A DNA stretch of 64,000 nucleotides from Peribacillus simplex (lineage in GTDB: Bacteria; Bacillota; Bacilli; Bacillales; DSM-1321), in contig NZ_CP011008.1 of the NCBI RefSeq assembly GCF_001578185.1, positions 4,864,001 through 4,928,000 on the forward strand, read 5' to 3'. Numbering within the stretch: the stretch's first letter is position 1; every line of letters begins with the position of its first letter. Positions 16,864 through 25,095 of the stretch are shown piece by piece. The translations under genes and the position numbers were made by a program. The notes beneath the pieces were generated by a model that was not told the origin of the DNA, did not search any database, and was given only the letters and a program-made list of their open reading frames with translations.

Positions 16864-18337
16864 TCTTACTTTCATGCCTGTTTTATGGCCGCTTTTCACA
16901 GCCATCTTTCTTATTTTCTTTTCAAAAAAAATCAAGCTGCAAAGAGGGATATCCCTTTTTTCCTCTCTTATAGGAATTGCGATTTCCCTTTATCTAGTGT
17001 TCTCGGTTCATACTCATGGGATCTTGACTCTCGGTGTCGGCAGCTGGGATGCGCCTTTCGGGATCGTGATCGTCGCAGACATGCTTTCTTCGCTGCTGGC
17101 CCTGACCACGAATATCATTGGATTTGCCATACTGCTTTACTCGTTTTACTCCATAGGTGAAGAACGTGAAAGACACTATTATTATCCTGTATTTCAATTC
17201 TTGCTGATTGGTGTTAACGGTGCCTTCCTTACGGGGGATCTTTTCAATCTATTCGTCTTCTTCGAAGTCATGCTGATGGCTTCTTACGTACTGCTTGTAC
17301 TGGGAGGGACGAAAATCCAACTGAGGGAATCATTGAAGTATATCATCGTCAATGTGCTTTCCTCTTCCTTTTTCGTCATCATGGTGGCGTACCTTTATTC
17401 AGTTCTAGGTACATTGAACATGGCGGATATCAGCCAAAGGATAGCGGAGGTAAACCAGCCTGGAATCATCTCGGTGATTGCAATTGGCTTCTTGATCGTT
17501 TTCGGTTTGAAGGGAGCTATTTTCCCGCTTTTCCAATGGCTCCCAGGATCCTATTATGCTCCACCAATTCCGGTGATGGCACTATTCGGGGCATTGCTGA
17601 CAAAGGTCGGGATATATTCCATTTTCAGGACCTATACACTCATGTTTTACCATGACCAGGATTTCACCCATACTTTCCTTGCGATACTTGCGATCTTGAC
17701 CATCATCATCGGTGTCATTGGTGCGATAGCCTATTGGGATGTTAAAAAAATCATCATTTACAATATCATCATCGCCGTCGGGGTTATCATTTTCGGCATC
17801 TCCATCATGAATGAACAGGCCTTATCGGGCTCCATCCTATATATCATTCATGACATGCTGATCAAGGCTGCGCTCTTCCTGCTGGTTGGCATCATGATCA
17901 AAATCAGCGGATCGGATGATTTACGGGATATGGGCGGCTTGATCAAGCGATACCCGGCCCTTGCATGGACTTTCTTCATAGCTGCCATATCATTGGCGGG
18001 AATACCACCGTTCAGCGGTTTTGCAGGTAAGCTTTTGATTCTTCAGGGAGCTGCAGAAAAAGGGGCCTACTTTGGAATGGCCGTTGTCTTACTTTCTAGC
18101 TTGATGGTTCTATATTCCGTTATGAAAATATTCATGAATGGCTTCTGGGGAACCCCAAAAGCTGATTATGCCTTAACTAATAATACGGTGAATAAAATGC
18201 TGGTTCCTGCCGTCCTCCTTGTTATCATTTCCGTTTTATTCGGAGTAGGAACAGAATCGATTTACCCATTCATTACACAAGCTGCAGAAACATTAATCAA
18301 TCCCGATATTTATATTAAAGCGGTTTTAAAGGAGTAG
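16856..18337 (+). CDS. mrpD: Na+/H+ antiporter subunit MrpD
   Basis: A 493-residue NuoN/NuoM-like antiporter subunit with about 14 helices. Conserved features are the [17 protein letters not shown] region (Glu in helix 5), [21 protein letters not shown] (Lys) and [15 protein letters not shown] (His, Lys). It is paired with MrpA as the two channel-like subunits. Start inside mrpC, followed six bases later by mrpE. Confidence 0.95.
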   Translation: MNNLTFMPVLWPLFTAIFLIFFSKKIKLQRGISLFSSLIGIAISLYLVFSVHTHGILTLGVGSWDAPFGIVIVADMLSSLLALTTNIIGFAILLYSFYSIGEERERHYYYPVFQFLLIGVNGAFLTGDLFNLFVFFEVMLMASYVLLVLGGTKIQLRESLKYIIVNVLSSSFFVIMVAYLYSVLGTLNMADISQRIAEVNQPGIISVIAIGFLIVFGLKGAIFPLFQWLPGSYYAPPIPVMALFGALLTKVGIYSIFRTYTLMFYHDQDFTHTFLAILAILTIIIGVIGAIAYWDVKKIIIYNIIIAVGVIIFGISIMNEQALSGSILYIIHDMLIKAALFLLVGIMIKISGSDDLRDMGGLIKRYPALAWTFFIAAISLAGIPPFSGFAGKLLILQGAAEKGAYFGMAVVLLSSLMVLYSVMKIFMNGFWGTPKADYALTNNTVNKMLVPAVLLVIISVLFGVGTESIYPFITQAAETLINPDIYIKAVLKE

Positions 18338-18343
18338 TGCTTG

Positions 18344-18820
18344 ATGTCATTCCAAATTTTACTGAATGTGTTCCTTGCGTTTATCTGGATGTTTTTGAAA
18401 AATGAGTTTAACGGGAGCACTTTTATCATCGGATATGTATTGGGGCTCGGCATCATGTTCGTCTTCCGTCATTTTTTCAATGACCGTTTTTACCTGAACA
18501 GGGTGAATGCCGTCGTTCAATTGCTGCTTATATTCGCAAGGGAACTCTTCCTTTCCAACGTTAGCGTCCTTAAGGTCGTGCTTAAACCGAACCTTGATAT
18601 GAGACCTGGCATATTCGCATTCGAAACCGCGCTAACTAAGGATTGGGAAATTACGATACTATCGAATTTAATTACACTGACACCAGGAACACTTGTCGTT
18701 GAAGTATCGGAGGATAATCGGATTCTTTATATCCATGCGATGGATATTGCCGACAAAGAAGAAGCCGTGGACAGCATTAAAAATACATTTGAAAAGGCGA
18801 TCATGGAGGTGAGCAAATAA
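18344..18820 (+). CDS. mrpE: Na+/H+ antiporter subunit MrpE
   Basis: A 158-residue protein with two N-terminal membrane helices and a cytoplasmic C-terminal domain containing LITLTPGTLVVEVSED, the signature of the MrpE/MnhE family. ATG 18344 is preferred over TTG 18341 because AAGGAG lies nine bases upstream of the ATG. The stop overlaps the mrpF start (TAATG). Confidence 0.93.
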   Translation: MSFQILLNVFLAFIWMFLKNEFNGSTFIIGYVLGLGIMFVFRHFFNDRFYLNRVNAVVQLLLIFARELFLSNVSVLKVVLKPNLDMRPGIFAFETALTKDWEITILSNLITLTPGTLVVEVSEDNRILYIHAMDIADKEEAVDSIKNTFEKAIMEVSK

Positions 18821-19104
18821 TGTTCGATCTTATACTTAAAATCGCGTTGCTCGGTGTTTCGCTTTCCATGATAGGATTCTTATACCGTTTAATCAAAGGG
18901 CCTTCTGTACCGGATCGGGTCGTCGCGCTCGATGCGATGGGAATAAATCTTATCGCAATCGTTGCACTTGTATCCATTGTCATGGATACAAGCGCTTATC
19001 TGGAAGCCATTCTTCTGCTCGGAATCCTATCTTTCATCGGAACGGTCGCTTTCGCCAAATTCCTTGAGAAAGGGGAGATTATCGAAAATGACCGCAATCG
19101 TTGA
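18820..19104 (+). CDS. mrpF: Na+/H+ antiporter subunit MrpF
   Basis: A 94-residue, three-helix protein with the conserved GPSVPDRVVALDAMGIN loop (PDRVVALD), which includes the family Asp and Arg. Overlaps mrpE at its start and mrpG by 17 bp at its end. Confidence 0.93.
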   Translation: MFDLILKIALLGVSLSMIGFLYRLIKGPSVPDRVVALDAMGINLIAIVALVSIVMDTSAYLEAILLLGILSFIGTVAFAKFLEKGEIIENDRNR

Positions 19105-19426
19105 AATACTTTCAGCCTTATTCCTTTTAATGGGGGTCTTTCTCTTTTTAGTCTCGGCTTTCGGAGTCATCCGTCTGCCCGACGTCTATACAAGAAATCA
19201 CGCTGCCTCAAAAAGCTCGACACTTGGAATCATGTTCATCCTGATTGGCACCTTGTTATATTTTTATTATAAACATAGCCTTTTCGATTTCCGGGTCGTG
19301 CTCGCGATCATCTTTATCTTCATGACCAGCCCTGTTGCCGGGCATTTAATCAATCGCTCGGCTTACCATTCAGGCGTCAAAATGTGGGATCGAAGTGTAC
19401 AGGATGATTTAAGGAAAACCAGGTGA
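19088..19426 (+). CDS. mrpG: Na+/H+ antiporter subunit MrpG
   Basis: A 112-residue protein with three hydrophobic segments and the conserved FGVIRLPDVYTRNHAASKSSTLG loop of the MrpG/MnhG/PhaG family. ATG 19088 gives the family-length protein and overlaps the mrpF 3' end. The stem-loop that follows closes the operon. Confidence 0.93.
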   Translation: MTAIVEILSALFLLMGVFLFLVSAFGVIRLPDVYTRNHAASKSSTLGIMFILIGTLLYFYYKHSLFDFRVVLAIIFIFMTSPVAGHLINRSAYHSGVKMWDRSVQDDLRKTR

Positions 19427-19439
19427 TTCCTGCCATTGC

Positions 19440-19474
19440 AAAAGAGCTGCCCTGATTACAGGAGCAGCTCTTTT
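19440..19474. terminator. Terminator after the mrp operon
   Basis: The 10-bp perfect stem AAAGAGCTGC / GCAGCTCTTT has a T-run on the plus strand and an A-run on the other side. It can also serve the convergent MOSC gene. Confidence 0.9.
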
Positions 19475-19480
19475 CATGTA

Positions 19481-20200
19481 TCAATCCTTTAAAAATACTT
19501 GGTCCCCTAAACTGATTTCACCCGTTCGAATGACCGAGGCATATACGCCAAAATGATTGTTCCTTTCCTTGACGACAGTTTTCAAAAGTGATGGATCCCT
19601 TTGGGAATCGCTTGGATTGACTGTTATGATCATACAACGCTCACAATGCCTTTTTATCTCTAATTCTACATCATTTCCAATCAGAATCCTTTTTCCGAAC
19701 CATCGCTCTTCTAAAAAGGGTGTTTTGTCCACTAAAGATAGCACCAAATTTTGCCTGAATCTCCTGCCATCCACTTCTTTTCCCCAAAGCTTTTTCAATT
19801 CGCCAATCGAGGCATCACTGACAAGCAGGATGTTTTCTTCCTCAATCGCACCGAACGGGATATGTGCAGGCGGATAAACAACGGATGTTGCCTCCTGTTT
19901 CAACAACCGTTCCATTTCCTCCTTAAAGGCCTCTTCACCCCAAGCCAGCACGTTTCCTGAAGGGGTCTTCACTTTTATTTCCGGATATTGTTCCAGGGTT
20001 TCCTCACCAGAAAAAACAGCTTGATAACGGACCATTTCAGGAACTTGGGTTATCGTTAGGAACTTCCCGTGCTTGTCTTTAAAGGCATGACTGCGATCTC
20101 CATATAGCCCATAGTCCATCACCTTCGTTTTCTGTACCTGCTCACCGGTGAATGATTTTACAGGATGGCGGGTGATTTCTTGTATATGACCAACCAGCAT
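19481..20200 (-). CDS. MOSC-domain protein with N-terminal beta-barrel domain
   Basis: About 239 residues: an N-terminal MOSC_N domain (GHIQEITRHPVKSFTGEQ) and a C-terminal MOSC domain (RFRQNLVLS...FLEERWFGKRILIGNDVELEIKRHCERCMIITVNP). The latter includes the conserved Cys in RCMIITVNP, which in MOSC proteins carries sulfur or lies at the Mo-cofactor site. ATG 20200 was chosen because AAAGGAG lies seven bases upstream. Likely role: sulfur or molybdenum-cofactor chemistry such as N-hydroxylated base reduction (YiiM/mARC-like). No moa or moe genes are nearby. Confidence 0.85.
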   Translation of the reverse strand: MLVGHIQEITRHPVKSFTGEQVQKTKVMDYGLYGDRSHAFKDKHGKFLTITQVPEMVRYQAVFSGEETLEQYPEIKVKTPSGNVLAWGEEAFKEEMERLLKQEATSVVYPPAHIPFGAIEEENILLVSDASIGELKKLWGKEVDGRRFRQNLVLSLVDKTPFLEERWFGKRILIGNDVELEIKRHCERCMIITVNPSDSQRDPSLLKTVVKERNNHFGVYASVIRTGEISLGDQVFLKD

Positions 20201-20298
20201 AAGAAAACTCCTTTCAAACAATAGTCTACTGCCATATTATACTTAAACCGGACATTGTAAAATCATTACGTTACATTTCAAAGCGATAGTTCCCTGAT

Positions 20299-20691
20299 TC
20301 ACTTTGGTAAGTCGATAACGGCCAATGTACAGCGTGAAATGCAGATAAGACGATCCTCTTCATCACGGATTTTCACGTCCCATACCATCGTCGTCTTCCC
20401 GCGATGGATTATGTTCCCTTCTGCAGTAACCAAACCAGAACGGACACTCCTTACATGATTGGCATTGATTTCAAGACCGACGACAGCTTGTTTTGTCCTA
20501 TCTACAAGCTGGATTCCGCCAAAACTCGCAACGGATTCCGCAAGGGCAACGGACGCCCCCCCATGCAATAATCCATACGGCTGCCTAGTTCGTTCATCCA
20601 CCGGCATCGTCGCAATGACTTTCCCATCACCGATTTCCTTCATTTCTATCCCAAGCGTGCCTATCAAAGAACTTTCAATATTTCTCTCCAT
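20299..20691 (-). CDS. yuxO: Hotdog-fold PaaI-type acyl-CoA thioesterase, YuxO type
   Basis: A 130-residue single hotdog domain with PYGLLHGGASVALAESVAS (HGG and the catalytic Glu) near residues 39-57. YuxO lies just after mrp in B. subtilis, and the same order here supports orthology. The B. subtilis protein has been proposed to hydrolyse 1,4-dihydroxy-2-naphthoyl-CoA in menaquinone synthesis; that specific role here is inferred from synteny. It has no linked men genes. Confidence 0.8.
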   Translation of the reverse strand: MERNIESSLIGTLGIEMKEIGDGKVIATMPVDERTRQPYGLLHGGASVALAESVASFGGIQLVDRTKQAVVGLEINANHVRSVRSGLVTAEGNIIHRGKTTMVWDVKIRDEEDRLICISRCTLAVIDLPK

Positions 20692-20780
20692 CCCAATACC
20701 CCCAACTCATGTTTTTTTCTACAACGAAATGATTCATTTAATTCCGAAAAATGAATAACCATTCATTATAGTATACATAA

Positions 20781-20812
20781 AAAGGATGACTCAAGTCTAT
20801 TCAAGTCATCCC
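20781..20812 (-). terminator. Terminator of the flavin-pathway-like operon
   Basis: The minus-strand stem GGATGACT / AGTCATCC, with a 12-nt loop and a following T-run, lies 18 bases after the stop of the HAD gene, the last gene of the four-gene operon. Confidence 0.85.
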
Positions 20813-20829
20813 TCATTATGAGAATTCGA

Positions 20830-21393
20830 TTATTTGGAGAGTATTTCTTTTAATTCAAACCAGCTTGTCAGTCTTGGAATATCCAAATCCCTGTTATAGG
20901 AGTTATCCATTGCATACACTTTCGTTGGGATATCCAATAAAGTTTCCAGCACTGCCGGTTTATCATCAAAATAATAATCCAATTCCAATCTGCGAATCGT
21001 ATCAATTTTTTCATGATCCTTCATGCCGCAGTAAAATTGGTCATCCTTAACGGGAAAGCCGTTTTCAATCAACCATTTTTTCGTCCGTTCACCATGCTCC
21101 GCTTTTCTGGCTGTGATGTAATAGACTTCATGGCCATCGCGTTCAAGCTCCTGCAGCGTTTCCACTGCTCCCTCGAAGGCTGGACAGGATGAATAATACA
21201 CTTCCTCGGCAAGGCTGTTCCACATCTTGCCCCCAGCCTTTTTATCAAGCCCGAAAGCTTCATGGATCTCTAACGTCTTTAAAGCTCTGAATTTCGTTAA
21301 CTCTATGTTCATATCAAGCTTTTTATTATAAAGATGGAAAGCGAACTCCCTCAAATTAATAAGGGTATCGTCAATATCAAAACCGAATTTCAT
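20830..21393 (-). CDS. HAD-superfamily 5'-nucleotidase-like phosphatase (YqfW/NT5C type)
   Basis: A 187-residue HAD hydrolase. Motif I is FDIDDTL (both catalytic Asp) at residues 5-11. Motif II is YITARKAE, followed by ERTKKWLIENGFP. The acidic motif IV is DYYFDDKP. The pattern matches the 5'(3')-deoxyribonucleotidase/YqfW group. ATG 21393 follows AGGAG by eight bases. It is the last gene of an operon with an FAD monooxygenase, RibD and GTP cyclohydrolase II, so it may dephosphorylate a pyrimidine intermediate. That substrate is inferred only from context. Confidence 0.8.
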   Translation of the reverse strand: MKFGFDIDDTLINLREFAFHLYNKKLDMNIELTKFRALKTLEIHEAFGLDKKAGGKMWNSLAEEVYYSSCPAFEGAVETLQELERDGHEVYYITARKAEHGERTKKWLIENGFPVKDDQFYCGMKDHEKIDTIRRLELDYYFDDKPAVLETLLDIPTKVYAMDNSYNRDLDIPRLTSWFELKEILSK

Positions 21394-21408
21394 ATCCTTC
21401 ACTCCTAT

Positions 21409-22503
21409 TCAAACATTAGCGGCAAACTGTGCTGCGAAGGAAATTTCCTTGTCCACCTGCATGGCCTGTAATCTTTCAATTTCGGCTTTTCTTTCCGGTT
21501 CAGCGATTTTAAGTCCAAGGAAGCCAGTATCCTCCCACATGATGCATCCTTTAATAAGATCGGCTAATATATCGGCATCTTTCATGGCACAATTGAGTCC
21601 AAACGCACCCGTAGGCGTCATCGTATGGGCTGCATCACCCAATAAAGCAACGCCATCCTTTGTCCACGTTTCACAATAGCTGCTGTAAACATCCAATAAA
21701 ATGAAGTCATTCCAAGAGCGGATATTTTCACACACAACCTTTTTTAGTTCAGGAAAGGCGATAAGCAAATCTTCAATGAATGGCTCAAAGGGCTGTTTTC
21801 GCAAATGGGGAAATGAACCATGTTCTATATTCCATCCAATTTGGATGAAACCTCCAGCCTGGGTGAAGAGGGCAACCTGGGAGTCATTGACCAATGCCAT
21901 CTTGATCGAGGGCTTCCACCCCTCTGGAGCGGGAATTTTTGCCCACAGTAAATCATAGCCATGATTTTTAATAACTACTGGTATCCCCGCTTTTTTTCGA
22001 ACCATGGAAAATCTGCCGTCCGCTCCGATTATCAATGAACTATGCACTTCCAGTTCATTTCCATCCTTTCGGGCCTTAACACCCGAAAACCGGCCCATTT
22101 CATTCTGAATCAAGTCCGTAACCCTCGTATTCATCATCAATTGAAAAGAGTCCAGCTTTTCAGCTTCATTCAATATAGCAGTAAGCAGATGATTCTGAGG
22201 GACATGAATCCCAACATGATCTACCGGCAATTCTGGGAAAATCCTTTTAAACATTTGGCCATCATGCCAATATTCGATTTGTTCCATCCTAAGCAAGCCA
22301 AGCCTTTCCAGACTCTCGAATAAACCGTGCTTTTTCAGAATGCCTTCTCCTTCTTCGTTCAGGAATTCGCCCCTGAACTCCCGTGCAACTTCAGAATGCC
22401 TCTCGAGCAGGACGACTGAAATGCCCTGTTTGGCCAATAGAAAGGCTAGCAGCGCTCCTCCAGGCCCCGATCCGACTATGCATACATCTGACTTAACCAT
22501 CAT
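21409..22503 (-). CDS. FAD-dependent class A aromatic-type monooxygenase
   Basis: A 364-residue single-component flavin hydroxylase. The N-terminal GXGXXG FAD fingerprint is CIVGSGPGGALLAFLLAKQG, the DG motif is IIGADGRFSMVRKKAG near 155, and the ribose-binding motif is GVALLGDAAHTMTPTGAFGLNCAMKDA near 290. This places it with UbiH/PHBH-like enzymes. It has no signal peptide and is complete for the family. It lies 16 bases after ribD and 15 bases before the HAD gene, on the same strand. The substrate is unknown; an aminopyrimidine made by the two upstream enzymes is the contextual guess. Confidence 0.85.
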   Translation of the reverse strand: MMVKSDVCIVGSGPGGALLAFLLAKQGISVVLLERHSEVAREFRGEFLNEEGEGILKKHGLFESLERLGLLRMEQIEYWHDGQMFKRIFPELPVDHVGIHVPQNHLLTAILNEAEKLDSFQLMMNTRVTDLIQNEMGRFSGVKARKDGNELEVHSSLIIGADGRFSMVRKKAGIPVVIKNHGYDLLWAKIPAPEGWKPSIKMALVNDSQVALFTQAGGFIQIGWNIEHGSFPHLRKQPFEPFIEDLLIAFPELKKVVCENIRSWNDFILLDVYSSYCETWTKDGVALLGDAAHTMTPTGAFGLNCAMKDADILADLIKGCIMWEDTGFLGLKIAEPERKAEIERLQAMQVDKEISFAAQFAANV

Positions 22504-22519
22504 GCCTATCACCTGTTGT

Positions 22520-23620
22520 CTATTTTAATTTAGGATAAGCCGTGATGCGTATGTCCTCTCCAAACGTGTCCACGCCAGAGAAGGAAACATCCATCGCTTC
22601 ATCCATCGTATCTACATTCATTCCACTATACGGTGTTAGTGAGTTTCGTCCGCCCAATAGTTTAGGAGCTATATAAATCAAGTATTTATCGATGAGCCCT
22701 GCCCTTAGGAAAGAAGCATTCACTTCGCTTCCACCTTCCAGCAAGACATCCGTAATCCCCTTTTTATAAAGCTCTTCCATCAAGGTCCTTAAATTCAGGC
22801 CCGAATCGTTTTTGGGGACGAAAATGAATTCGATCCCTTTTTCACGTAGAGCTGCCATTTTATCGGCAGGTGCATGATCCTGCGTTACGATCATGGTCCT
22901 CGCATCTGATACCTGGACAACATTGGCTTCCATTGGAACACGTAATTCACTGTCTAAAATGATTCGGATCGGATTTTTCCCTCCGCCCTCCGGAAGTCTG
23001 GTCGTAAGTGATGGATCATCGGCCAAAACAGTCCCGATTCCAACGAGAATGGCATCGACCTCATCCCGGAGCAAATGAACGGAATGACGGGATTCTTCTC
23101 CTGTTATCCATTTTGAATGGCCTGTGTGTGTTGCAAGTTTTCCATCGAGTGTCATCGCATACTTTGAAATGACAAATGGACGGCTCGTCAGCATATTGTG
23201 AATAAAACGCTCGTTCAGTCTTTGAGCTTCCTTCTCCAGGACGCCAACTTCCACTTCAATGCCTGCATCCTTTATGATCGATATACCTCTGCCCGCAACT
23301 TCCGGATTCGGATCTTGCGTAGCCACTACAACCCGCCGTACACCTGAGTCTTTCACTAAATTTGCACAAGGAGGGGTTTTTCCATAATGAGAACACGGCT
23401 CAAGAGTCACGTATAGCGTTGCCCCTTCTGCATACTCACCCGCCATTTTGAAAGCATGTACCTCTGCATGCGGTTCACCCGCTTTACGGTGGATTCCTGT
23501 CCCGGCTATCACACCGTCTTTAACTATGACTGCACCGACAACTGGATTTGGATTCGTCTTTCCTTTAGCACTTGCCGCCAAATCCAGTGCAAGCTTCATG
23601 TAATATTGATCATCATTCAT
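22520..23620 (-). CDS. ribD: Bifunctional pyrimidine deaminase/reductase RibD
   Basis: A 366-residue two-domain enzyme. The N-terminal zinc deaminase has HAEVHAF near 49 and PCSHYGKTPPC near 75-85. The C-terminal dihydrofolate-reductase-like domain (about 145-360) has SKYAMTLDGKLATHTGHSKWITG and LLEGGSEVNASFL. Both active sites look intact. It converts the GTP cyclohydrolase II product to 5-amino-6-ribitylaminouracil phosphate. It is not followed by ribE, ribAB or ribH as in the classical rib operon, so it may be a second, dedicated copy. It lies 14 bases after the GTP cyclohydrolase gene. Confidence 0.92.
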   Translation of the reverse strand: MNDDQYYMKLALDLAASAKGKTNPNPVVGAVIVKDGVIAGTGIHRKAGEPHAEVHAFKMAGEYAEGATLYVTLEPCSHYGKTPPCANLVKDSGVRRVVVATQDPNPEVAGRGISIIKDAGIEVEVGVLEKEAQRLNERFIHNMLTSRPFVISKYAMTLDGKLATHTGHSKWITGEESRHSVHLLRDEVDAILVGIGTVLADDPSLTTRLPEGGGKNPIRIILDSELRVPMEANVVQVSDARTMIVTQDHAPADKMAALREKGIEFIFVPKNDSGLNLRTLMEELYKKGITDVLLEGGSEVNASFLRAGLIDKYLIYIAPKLLGGRNSLTPYSGMNVDTMDEAMDVSFSGVDTFGEDIRITAYPKLK

Positions 23621-23634
23621 GCGTTTAGCTCTCC

Positions 23635-24384
23635 TTATACAATCAAAGTTGGCTTCTTGTGTGGTATGTGTCCAGACTTCTTAACCTTTGTATCCAGATA
23701 GAAACTATTATCTTCCGTCAAACCGCCCCAAAGCGGGATATGGTCCTTTGCCGCTAGTCCATGCTTCATAAGTGCGTCCAACTTTTTAGGGTTATTCGTA
23801 ATTAAAGTGACCGGATCCTCACGCAGTTCCTTCAGCACTCGAATGGCTCCCTCGTAAGACCGCGTATCGTCTTCGAATCCTAAAGCCTGATTCGCCTCGA
23901 CCGTGTCATAACCTTCCTGCTGAAGTAAATATGCAAGAGATTTGGAAAAAAGGCCGATCCCTCTTCCTTCATGGTCCGCAAGGTAAAAAATGGCCCCGCA
24001 CCCATGCTCGGCTATCATCTTCATCGATTGGTGGAGCTGGTAGCCGCAATCACAGCGTTTACTGCCAAAGATATCACCTGTGTGACAGATGCTATGCATC
24101 CGGACCAGTGCATCCTCCGACTTTTTAAAATCCCCATACACCAACACGGAGGATTGCTGGCCAAAAGCAAGGTTGGCTTCCGAAAGTGAATCAAGCACCG
24201 CTTCCTTGTCATTATCCTCACCATCGAGCTGGAGCCATGTATACCATTGAAAAACCGTTGAGAATTCACCTTGTTCAATAGGCAGGTTCACAGGCCCCAC
24301 TAGGCATATATCAGCCTTTCCCGGAGTTTTAAGAATATTCATTTTATCTATTAAAAGGTCTTTTGTTTGCTGGGTTATTTTCAT
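23635..24384 (-). CDS. Stand-alone GTP cyclohydrolase II
   Basis: A 249-residue enzyme with all GTP cyclohydrolase II motifs: the zinc site HTGDIFGSKRCDCGYQL (three Cys), DHEGRGIGLFSK (catalytic Arg region), DTVEANQALGF and LITNNPKKLDAL. It has no fused DHBP synthase domain, whereas the classical Bacillus RibA is a fusion of about 400 residues. About 80 extra N-terminal residues of unclear fold precede the core. It is the first gene of the operon; RBS ATAGGTGATG precedes ATG. The reaction is GTP to 2,5-diamino-6-ribosylamino-4-pyrimidinone 5'-phosphate plus formate and pyrophosphate. Confidence 0.9.
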   Translation of the reverse strand: MKITQQTKDLLIDKMNILKTPGKADICLVGPVNLPIEQGEFSTVFQWYTWLQLDGEDNDKEAVLDSLSEANLAFGQQSSVLVYGDFKKSEDALVRMHSICHTGDIFGSKRCDCGYQLHQSMKMIAEHGCGAIFYLADHEGRGIGLFSKSLAYLLQQEGYDTVEANQALGFEDDTRSYEGAIRVLKELREDPVTLITNNPKKLDALMKHGLAAKDHIPLWGGLTEDNSFYLDTKVKKSGHIPHKKPTLIV

Positions 24385-24425
24385 GTTAACATCACCTATT
24401 TTATAATTTTATAGTGTGCCTTCTG

Positions 24426-24471
24426 CTTACTTTAGGTAAGTAAGTATATTACTATACACTATACCTGTCAA
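24426..24471 (-). promoter_or_regulatory. Sigma-A promoter with overlapping 7-5-7 palindrome, upstream of the GTP cyclohydrolase II/ribD operon
   Basis: On the minus strand, TTGACA (24471-24466) is separated by exactly 17 bases from TATACT (24448-24443). The palindrome CTTACTT-N5-AAGTAAG (24444-24426) overlaps the last two bases of the -10 and covers the expected start of transcription, the classical position of a repressor operator. Its shape resembles sites of DUF24/HxlR-type redox sensors, but that link is inference. No FMN riboswitch sequence was seen between this promoter and the start codon. Confidence 0.75.
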
Positions 24472-24638
24472 TGAAGCAGTTTACAAATAATAGTGTGTCT
24501 TTCTTCATAAATTCAAGAAGATTTTTTTTCGAAAAGGGTTATCCATAATCCGTAATCATAACGGCTGGCCTTTATACATATTTTAACGTATAAAGAAAAC
24601 GTGTCTATAGACTGACTTTAGGAAAGGAAGGAAACCTT

Positions 24639-25034
24639 TTGGAGGATTTCCCTTATTTTTTATATGACCCTGGCCTATTTCCGCTTCCCGTAGGGTCAGT
24701 GAACATGAATCGGGAACTGGAAGGAACATTGCGTCCATACTCGGCAACCAATCCAGATCTGTTAGTTAAATCGGCAAAGTCATCGCAAGCTTTATTGCTT
24801 GATGTAAAAAAAGTCATGGATACATTAGCCACATCCAAGCCTTTCTCAAACAGGTTGATGACTGCCGCCCAAGCATCGAATAAGAGTTTAGTGGTTGATA
24901 TGATCCGAAAGATAGGGATTAAAAACGAACCTGATATCAAGTATAACCCTGATGGGATCCGTTTTGATTTCTATCCCAAAACAGGGGATGAAAATTGTCA
25001 TATCATCATCAGCTTGAAATGGAGGGATATATAA
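24639..25034 (+). CDS. Conserved-looking hypothetical protein, 131 residues
   Basis: Starts at TTG 24639 with AGGAAGG seven bases upstream. A soluble mixed protein beginning MEDFPYFLYDPGLFPLPVG, with a central helical region (about 40-90) and a C-terminal beta-like segment (IRFDFYPKTGD...HIIISLKW). There is no signal peptide, membrane helix or cysteine cluster. I do not recognise the family. The upstream stretch contains CATATTTTA (24576-24584), which fits a CATAnnnTA -10 of sporulation sigma factors, so a spore role is possible but weakly supported. Confidence 0.6.
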   Translation: MEDFPYFLYDPGLFPLPVGSVNMNRELEGTLRPYSATNPDLLVKSAKSSQALLLDVKKVMDTLATSKPFSNRLMTAAQASNKSLVVDMIRKIGIKNEPDIKYNPDGIRFDFYPKTGDENCHIIISLKWRDI

Positions 25035-25056
25035 CGTCCAACACCTTTTTTGTAAA

Positions 25057-25085
25057 AAAAACGAAGCCTATTTTCGGCTTCGGAT
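25057..25085. terminator. Bidirectional terminator between the 131-aa gene and pepA
   Basis: The stem CGAAGCC / GGCTTCG with a short loop is preceded by seven A residues, which form the T-run for pepA on the minus strand. Confidence 0.75.
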
Positions 25086-25095
25086 CCTTTTTGGT

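Noticed and set aside
24385-24640. FMN riboswitch upstream of the GTP cyclohydrolase II/ribD operon
   Set aside because: None of the conserved RFN-element segments are present. The space is filled by the promoter and palindrome.
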